A stretch of 64,000 nucleotides of DNA from Flaveria trinervia. Its lineage: Eukaryota > Streptophyta > Magnoliopsida > Asterales > Asteraceae. The stretch covers positions 30,926,465 to 30,990,464 of the forward strand of contig CM046454.1 of NCBI GenBank assembly GCA_025506515.1, in the 5' to 3' direction. Numbering within the stretch: position 1 is the first letter of the stretch; every line of letters starts with the position of its first letter. This document shows positions 58,501 through 64,000 of the stretch, piece by piece. Under the pieces are notes generated by a model. That model did not search any database. It saw only the letters and a program-made list of their open reading frames with translations, and was not told the origin of the DNA. Made by a program: the position numbers and the translations under genes.

Positions 58501-58826
58501 TAGTAAGGGGGTGTAGTCTAGTGGGATAGTCAGCATCATCCCCAAACTGTAGCACCATCCTGAGATCATCCTCAATGATCTCAATGGCCTCTCCAAAAAT
58601 AGAACTCCTCATGCAATGAGGCTCTGAGGATCTATTGACAATTGCGCCTTCCCAAAAGGCCTGCTGAATAGAGCGATACGGTGTACATGGAGTAGATATG
58701 GCATGACAGATCCTCAATCTCCTCAGGAACGAGATTAATGCTAGAAAAGTCTAAAGCATTTCTGGATGTCAGATCCAGATAAGCACAAATGTTGTGCTTA
58801 GTGCTCATAGTCCACCGACTCGCCAT
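55525..58826 (-). pseudogene. Post-pol third ORF, family 3 (about 3.3 kb)
   Basis: Probable ATG at 58824-58826 (MASRWTMSTKHNICAYLDLT). One frameshift near 58700 leads to a 243-codon stretch (57986-58717) with QQAFWEGAIVNRSSEPH, FGEAIEIIEDDLRMVLQFGD, the central segment LKYLAHVLLKCIASRKGGFD and YAVLVLNHPFSFSWMIFTYL, then KEGFCMYPRFMHMIIDQKLP. Next are a Thr/Pro-rich low-complexity part (57377-57670), an acidic Asp-rich coiled-coil-like part (56865-57239), an acidic region (56259-56705) and the C-terminal domain (55525-56190: GRIIAWAHFKDLNVYAVKHE, WWYYDWRTSEAVILEQKWYN). Same architecture as family 2. Five or so breaks. Function unknown; no membrane anchor seen. Confidence 0.77.
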
Positions 58827-58899
58827 CTGTTACACAATGAATATAAACATTAGTATCCGTTGATGAATAATATCTTGAATCACCTGGACTTGAATTTCT

Positions 58900-59730
58900 T
58901 TCTGTTCTGTCGTGCGAATAAGACTGTGCGACTGATATCTAGTTGTGCGAATGAGTAGTGCAACTAAGATCTTGTTGTGCGAATTACCTCATACGTACGA
59001 CTTGTCATGCGACTGAGCTCATACGTATGTAAACTCATTCGTGTATATCAGTCATGCGACTGAACTCATACTCATGGTCAAGTCCTACGGTTTAGCCATT
59101 CACGGTGCTTGCAATCATCATACTTAACACCTAATAACCTTAATTTGAATTATTTGCTCAGATTAGTTAGGTTATTTTGTCAAACAAGTCTTGGTTCTTG
59201 GTTTGGGCCGAACTTGTCCATTTAGGACTCAAATTGAATGAAATGTGATTGAATTGAGCCACAATATACGTATAAAGTCAGTGGAAATCGTCAGAACACA
59301 AGAATTAATGGTATAATAGGCTCAAAGGTAATTTTGGCAGGGTAACGATGTGTCGTGCGACTTAGGGCGATTTTGGGGGTGATGAGTGACTGCGACGGAA
59401 TGCCCCTCTATTTATACTAGGGTTTCCTTCAGTCGTGTGACTGAGCCCAGTCGCACAAGTTACTCGTGCGACTAAAGATTAGTTGTGCGACTAGTACAGT
59501 CAGTCATCTTCAGTCGTGCGACTAGAGGTCAGTCGTGCGACTATGTCATTTGGTCACCTTCATTCATGCGATTCGCGCATTTTACGTGTCCAATCATGTG
59601 ATTTGAGTCGTATTGATGGTCCAATCACATGTATGTCCCATACGTGTGGGTTAATGCGATTGGGCACATTCGTATCCTTCAATCGTACGACTGGTCCATG
59701 CTCATGGTCCAGTCGTGCGAATGAGTCATA
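58900..59730. repeat. Family 3 palindrome array in spacer
   Basis: More than a dozen CAGTCGTGCGACTG-type units and half-sites (for example 59430-59540 and 59690-59725), on both sides of the TATA box at 59409. Same motif as in the LTR. Confidence 0.82.
59409..59417 (-). promoter_or_regulatory. TATA box of the putative internal promoter, family 3
   Basis: Minus-strand GTATAAATAGAGG, an excellent plant TATA box. Array units CAGTCGTGTGACTGAG start about 15 bp upstream. It is about 585 bp from the ORF ATG, much farther than in families 1 and 2; a leader intron ending at 58827 would explain this (inference). Confidence 0.55.
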
Positions 59731-59805
59731 CTCATGGTTTTTGACTTTAAGACCATTTTACATTTTACACCTCTTTTAACTTATGAATAAACGTTATGAG
59801 CATTT

Positions 59806-59943
59806 GATCATCTCAGACATGATCATTTTACCTTGAAAACCCTTTGATCACCTCAGACATGATCCGTTTAAAACATTTTGTCACCTCAGACGTGTCCTAA
59901 ATTTTTTTTATTTGAAAGCCCGTGTTGTCACCTCAGACGTGAC
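59806..59943. repeat. Four CTCAGAC-loop hairpins
   Basis: Units at 59806-59824, 59846-59864, 59880-59896 and 59927-59943 share the loop CTCAGAC. Arms are GATCAT/ATGATC, GATCAC/ATGATC, GTCAC/GTGTC and GTCAC/GTGAC. Confidence 0.7.
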
Positions 59944-60533
59944 CTTTTAGATGATAAGGTCCCTTATCAACTTCCATGACATAGTCTGATATTGAACGAA
60001 TTGAAATTGACTAGCTTTGTACAGAAAGAAAAGAATAATACTAAAAGCTTAAAAACTAAGACGTATTTTTGTGTTTTTGTGAGGGTTAACTCCTAATATG
60101 TAGTTCTAAGGAATAATTTTTCTGAGAGAGCTGCTTCAACCATTTAAACCATACATTGACCAATTTAATTTGGAATCATACAAGATACTCAAATCATTCG
60201 GGACAAGTTATTTAAAAAGCTTTGATGCTCTATTATTGTCTTTCATCTGGAGTCAGTTAGCAAATCTAGGAAATCATGCTAGTACTCTCAGGTCCCCACA
60301 CTGATTTGAACTTATAAGAATTGTTGCCACAATGATTGTCAGTATACTTGTCCTCTTAAATCCATACACAGACTTTCAACACAGTTTGGTGATAGTTTAA
60401 GGTTTGTTTATTTCAACAAGCATTTGTGGATCCCACTCTTATATGGTAATCAACATTTCTAAGGAGATTTTTGAGCAGTCTCAGGGTAGTATTCAAGAAG
60501 AGACTATTCTTAGAACTTTCAAAAAGAAGCCAA

Positions 60534-60651
60534 GCCTCAGGTCTGTGCCACCGCATAGAAGAGAGGCGGCAAACAACGATGAATTCAAGAATATATAGGT
60601 TATGCTTATCCTCGGGTCAGTGCCACCGCACAACAGAGAGGAACATAACCT
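60534..60651. repeat. Direct repeat with hairpin
   Basis: CCTCAGGTCTGTGCCACCGC (60534) is repeated as CCTCGGGTCAGTGCCACCGC (60610), each followed by a GAGAGG run. AGGTTATG (60597) and CATAACCT (60644) flank the second unit as an 8-bp inverted repeat. Confidence 0.6.
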
Positions 60652-61348
60652 ATCTTCTTGTTTTAGCAATTTCAATCATTTTGCACAGATCTCACCAACA
60701 ACATAAGTTATTAATTTGATTGTATTTGCATTTTTATGTGCTTTTGCTCATGCTTTGGTCTTACACACACATTCGTGGCGTTTATTTTGCTTGTCACCCC
60801 TTATTGGAATCTTGTTGATTATGTTAACCAAGCATAAGGTGTTACTCACAGCTAGTCAACATTTTAGTTTAATCTTGAGATCACTGAAATGGTCTAGTCA
60901 TCTATTGTGTTGAATCTATAAACATATCATTTGTGGTCTAGCAACCTCTAGGTCTACTTTTTTGTGTTACCTTAGTAGTAGCTAGCTTATCTATCATATT
61001 TCCTTTTATATTGCTCAGACTACATAGACTTATACTTGAGCTTTGTATCTTTTTCAATTTTGATTTTTAAAGTCACAAATGGTTTGTCTTGTGTACTATC
61101 ATATTCCACAGATTGAACTAGTATCGCACGTACGATTTTATTTTTATCAACTTGCTACTCCTTCTCCCTCGTTCTTTTAAATATTATTGCCTAACCGTAT
61201 GCTCCCCCTAAAATTATAAAACTGTCACATATTAGCATTTTAGGATTCTAATAGGCAAGGAAATAAACCAAATGTAATTAAACTTCTTAAAATTAAGCAA
61301 AGAAAAGAAAATAGAATAAATAAAAGGAACTAGACATGACGTATGAGA

Positions 61349-62660
61349 CTATACATGGTCATTTTTATGAATGACCTGACTTTTCTTTTTAACTCTGTTG
61401 ACCTCTAATAAATATAAAAAACATGGTTTGTCAAATGCCTTTGTATAGAGGTTAGCGCGTTGAAAATCCGTATTTATTTTTACCACATCGATTAAGTTCT
61501 TTTCAAAACAATCACGTATAAAGTGATATTTAATTCCAATGTGTTTGGTCTTAGGATGTTGGACTGGGTTTTTAGTGACTGCAATTGCAGCAGAGTTATC
61601 AACAAATATTGGAATAGAAGAGAAACGCAAACCGTAATCCCGTATTTTCAGTTGAATTGATATGATTTGAGAACAGCAGCTAGCAGCAGCAACGTATTCA
61701 GCTTCACAGGTTGACAATGTAACCAAGGTCTGCTTCTTACACTGCCAGGTCACTAATTGCAGGATCGTTGAAGGGTTAAGAGTTACAACACAACAACACA
61801 AAGAGGAGATAAACTAAACTTAGATCAAACAGTAAACTGGATTAACCAAGTGGTGACACTAAGAGCACAAGTAATATATGAGACAGAACACAAAGAACAC
61901 AAGTGTTTGGTTTTCAAGAATGCAGTATATTGCTTTCTCTATGTTCTATTACAAGTGTTACAAAAGCATATTCGAAAGATACAAGAACATGAGATACTTA
62001 TACAACATCCTATAGCCGGCTATACTTTGAAAGCCAGTTGGATACAATTGACTAGATACACACAAAATCAATTATAGAGTCAAAAGGCAAATTGCCTTTT
62101 GACCTGTGACTATGACATGCCATAGCTCACATCCTTATCTATTACAAAAAGGATAAAGTACATAAAGTAGAAAGTTACACACTCAAGACCTCAATGTACA
62201 GTTATGAAAAGCATGTTAGTTGGTGACTTGCAGAGTTGCAGCGGAAAGGTGTCCAGCTTTATGGAACAGTACATCAGATAAAGCATGTTACTAAATGTCT
62301 TCGGAAGAAATCTGTCTTCATGAACTTGAAGCTTCGGAAGACATTGTCTCTGAGGCTTCAGAAGACTTCATCTTTGGCTTCAGAAGATGTTGGTCTTGGC
62401 TTCGAAAGATTTCACACTTAGAGTGTTTCTGTGGCACATGTAGTATTCCACTTTAATGCACTTGTGCAGCATGCAGGAAAGACTAAAGATGTTTAGGTTG
62501 CATCAGCCTCTTCATTAATCTCTACACTAATCTTCTCCCAAAGAACTGACACCCTGCTCATGTAGACTTGTAGTTCATTTTGCAGCCGCCGTAATCCGAT
62601 TCGCTATAAGCTGTAAGCTCAAAGTCATAGATCTGGAATAGATGTTGTGGATCCTAAGCT
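61349..62660 (-). pseudogene. Copia RNase H, family 3, split by solo LTR
   Basis: Right exon-like part (62532-62660) encodes YDFELTAYSESDYGGCKMNY, KST, stop, AGCQFFGRR. The left part (61349-61757) continues LVTWQCKKQTLVTLSTCEAE, YVAAASCCSQ, FVDNSAAIAVTKNPVQHPKT, KHIGIKYHFIRDCFEKNLID and ANLYTKAFDKPCF. The two join in frame when the LTR 61758-62526 and one CTAAT are removed. The upstream RT is absent. Apart from one stop and the insertion this domain is well preserved. Confidence 0.85.
61758..62526 (-). repeat. Solo LTR of family 2 with 5-bp target duplication
   Basis: 769 bp, plus-strand TGCAGGATCGTTGAAGGG to TTCATTAATCTCTACA; element sense TGTAGAG...CCTGCA. Flanked by CTAAT at 61753-61757 and 62527-62531. 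No internal sequence, so a solo LTR left by LTR-LTR recombination (known mechanism). It defines the exact ends of the family 2 LTR. CTTCSGAAG motifs at 62300-62420. Confidence 0.92.
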
Positions 62661-63179
62661 GAGGGATCATAGCAAGTTATTGAGAAAGATCTAAATATGA
62701 GAAATTTAGATCTGGCATAGACGTTTCTCCTACCACATCAGCACACTTTTCAAGTGAAACTTGACCCAAGCAGTGTGTGACATCATTGATGTTCTCATCT
62801 GTGGTGTGGTTAGTGGCATCAAGAATTCTTGGTCACTGTCACCATCACCATTGTTGTCTTCCACAGTTGAGGTGTTCTTATCTGGTTGTAGAGCCTCTGA
62901 GCTGGAATTTGAAGGTATACCAGATGTATTAGCTGAATTTGTCATTGTAGGACTGATAGAAACCTCATTTGCAGAAGTGGTTCCAACTGGAGCTGAAGAT
63001 ATGCGTCTTGAAGATCTTCCTAGCTCAAATCTTGGATGAGGATCATCTCTATTCAATTTTTTTGCAGATCCTGAAACATTCTCACAAGATTTGTTAAAAC
63101 AGTTGGTATCCAAATCATGATCAAACAACCAATCTGGACCAGAACCAGTAACACAAGGTGTGTGTTCATTGAAAGTCAA
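62661..63179 (-). pseudogene. Copia integrase-RT linker, family 3, and deletion junction
   Basis: 62730-63179 is an open stretch of about 150 codons rich in Ser, Thr, Asn and Asp (TGSGPDWLFDHDLDTN, RFELGRSSRRISSAPVG, VEDNNGDGDSDQEFL), the normal low-complexity segment after integrase. It stops near 62740, and RNase H follows within 100 bp, so all of RT is missing. Confidence 0.75.
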
Positions 63180-64000
63180 ATTGGCTGACTCCTCAATAAT
63201 TCTTGTTCTGAGATTGTACGCTCTATAAGCCTTAGCTTGGGAAGAGTATCCAATAAAGTGTCCATCATCTCATTTCTCAGCAAACTTGGCAATTTGATCT
63301 TTGGTATTCAAGATGGTGCAAGGACATCCAAATGACCTGAGAAAACCAATGAAAGGTCTCCTCTTGTGCCAAATTTCATAAGGAGTCTTGCCATGATTCT
63401 TAACTACTAATACTTTGTTTTGCACATAGCAGGCAGTGTTGACTGCCTTTGCCCAGAAGGTGATGGGCAGTTTAGAGTCAGACAACATGGTTCTTGCAAC
63501 TTCAATCAGTGTCCTGTTTCTCCACTCAGCAACACCGTTTTGCTGAGGAGTCATGGGAGCACTAAATTGTCTTGTAATACCCTTTTTATCACAGAATGTG
63601 TCAAGGATATGGTTCTTAAATTCGGTTCCTTGATCACATCTTATGATCTTGACCTTGTGATCCGATTGATTCTCAATCTTTAAGATGAAATTCTTCAGAA
63701 TCTGAGGAGTCTCATCCTTAGTTCTAAGGAAGAAAACCCAAGTGAATCTTGTAAAGTCATCTATGATCACTAGATAGTATAAGGTCCTTCCTAAACTCAT
63801 TACACTGGTGGGGCCAAAGAGATCCATATGTAACAAGTATAAGGGAGTAGTGATTGAGTTCCTTTCCTTAGGCTTGTGAGATACCTTATGTTGCTTCCCT
63901 TTCAGGCATGCAACATAGTGGTCATCACTTGTAAACTCTTTCTTTGGCATTCCATTACCAAGTCATGCTTAATTAACTTATTCATGTTCTTAAAGTTTAC
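63180..64000 (-). pseudogene. Copia integrase, family 3, cut by window edge
   Basis: HHCC finger end (CLKGKQHKVSHK, after DDHYVA), first catalytic Asp (LLHMDLFGPTSVMSLG), IIDDFTRFTWVFFLRTKDET, second Asp (KIIRCDQGTEFKNHILDTFC), Glu (NGVAEWRNRTLIEVARTMLS) and FWAKAVNTACYVQNKVLVVK, HGKTPYEIWHKRRPFIGFLR. Nearly open for 226 codons (63270-63950); a single stop (GYSSQ... to KWDDG near 63260) and a shift after it. Zinc-finger residue Cys before VACLKGK is Tyr (HYVACLKG), probably a loss of metal binding. The N-terminus lies outside the window. Confidence 0.86.

Larger units (their letters stand above)
58827..61348. other. Family 3 spacer between RNase H and third ORF
   Basis: About 2.5 kb without a gene. 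It holds the CAGTCGTGCGACTG array (58900-59730), a TATA box (59409-59417), four small CTCAGAC hairpins (59806-59943), a direct repeat with hairpin (60534-60651) and a polypurine-like tract on the minus strand (AGGGGGAGCA at 61199-61209). A possible splice acceptor (TTCATTGTGTAACAG on the minus strand) sits directly before the ORF ATG at 58826. Confidence 0.7.
54774..64000 (-). mobile_element. Family 3 copia element (continues past window)
   Basis: Minus strand, right to left: integrase (from the window edge), linker, RNase H split by a solo LTR, spacer with CAGTCGTGCGACTG array and TATA, third ORF, PPT, 3' LTR (54774-55499). RT is deleted between the linker and RNase H (near 62660-62740). Inserted in the gypsy 5' LTR. 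Integrase and RNase H belong together because removing the solo LTR at 61758-62526 with one CTAAT restores a continuous RNase H reading. Confidence 0.8.

Noticed and set aside
61199..61210. AGGGGGAGCA (minus strand) as the PPT of a separate element whose LTR would lie at 59-61 kb
   Set aside because: No LTR end follows it; the real PPT and LTR of this element are at 55513-54774. It may be an accessory polypurine tract at most.
62527..64000. Reading 61758-62526 as the 3' LTR of the integrase at 63-64 kb
   Set aside because: First considered, but the CTAAT duplication and the continuous RNase H across it show a solo LTR within one family 3 element.

Overview
This is a eudicot nuclear repeat region made of nested LTR retrotransposons. 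I found no host gene, rRNA, tRNA or CRISPR array. The third ORFs resemble, from memory, proteins common in retrotransposons of the daisy family (Asteraceae); that family assignment is an inference and unconfirmed. Nearly every coding stretch is a frameshifted or truncated element gene, so almost all are called pseudogenes.

Layout. 1-21397: a 'family 1' Ty1/copia element on the minus strand, in several copies. Copy A (1-3593) keeps the start of a third ORF, RNase H, RT and part of integrase. Copy B has its 3' LTR at 3594-4486, a third ORF at about 4523-8010 and an RT-deleted pol up to a 100-N gap. Copy C runs from the gap (10405) through third ORF, pol, gag and PBS to its 5' LTR (18781-19667). 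C is inserted in a family 1 gag whose PBS and 5' LTR lie at 20584-21397; this is probably the 5' end of B. 21535-23100 is a plus-strand fragment of a family 2 third ORF. 24594-27834 and about 35600-40739 are two copies of a 'family 4' copia (gag, PR, INT; minus). 27835-35335 is a plus-strand 'family 2' copia (LTR, RT/RH, third ORF, LTR), apparently inserted in a family 4 LTR. 40740-41310 is a family 2 LTR fragment. 41311-54773 is a Ty3/gypsy Tekay/Del-like chromovirus (minus), interrupted at 44530-49124 by a Tork/Angela-like copia. 54774 to the window end is a 'family 3' copia (minus) inserted in the gypsy 5' LTR. A solo family 2 LTR with a perfect 5-bp target duplication sits in its RNase H (61758-62526).

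Main observation. Families 1, 2 and 3 all have a large ORF downstream of pol. It has recognisably related N-terminal and central segments in the three families; the C-terminus is matched only between families 2 and 3. Each family carries its own short palindromic motif in arrays: about CAGTAGTT-N4-AACTACTG (family 1), CTTCSGAAG (family 2) and CAGTCGTGCGACTG (family 3). In every family the array occurs twice: upstream of the LTR TATA box, and again between RNase H and the third ORF, where it is followed by a second TATA box. In the three family 1 copies that TATA box lies 72-77 bp before the third-ORF ATG. This looks like an internal promoter that copies the LTR promoter, with a family-specific recognition code. 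Similar motif arrays, placed differently, occur in the family 4 leader (AGTTTCGC) and the gypsy LTR (CATCCGCATTTGT).

How the parts work together: the LTR promoter would drive gag-pol, which supplies capsid, protease, integrase and RT/RNase H. The internal promoter would drive the third ORF separately. No element here looks autonomous; most carry stops, frameshifts or large deletions.
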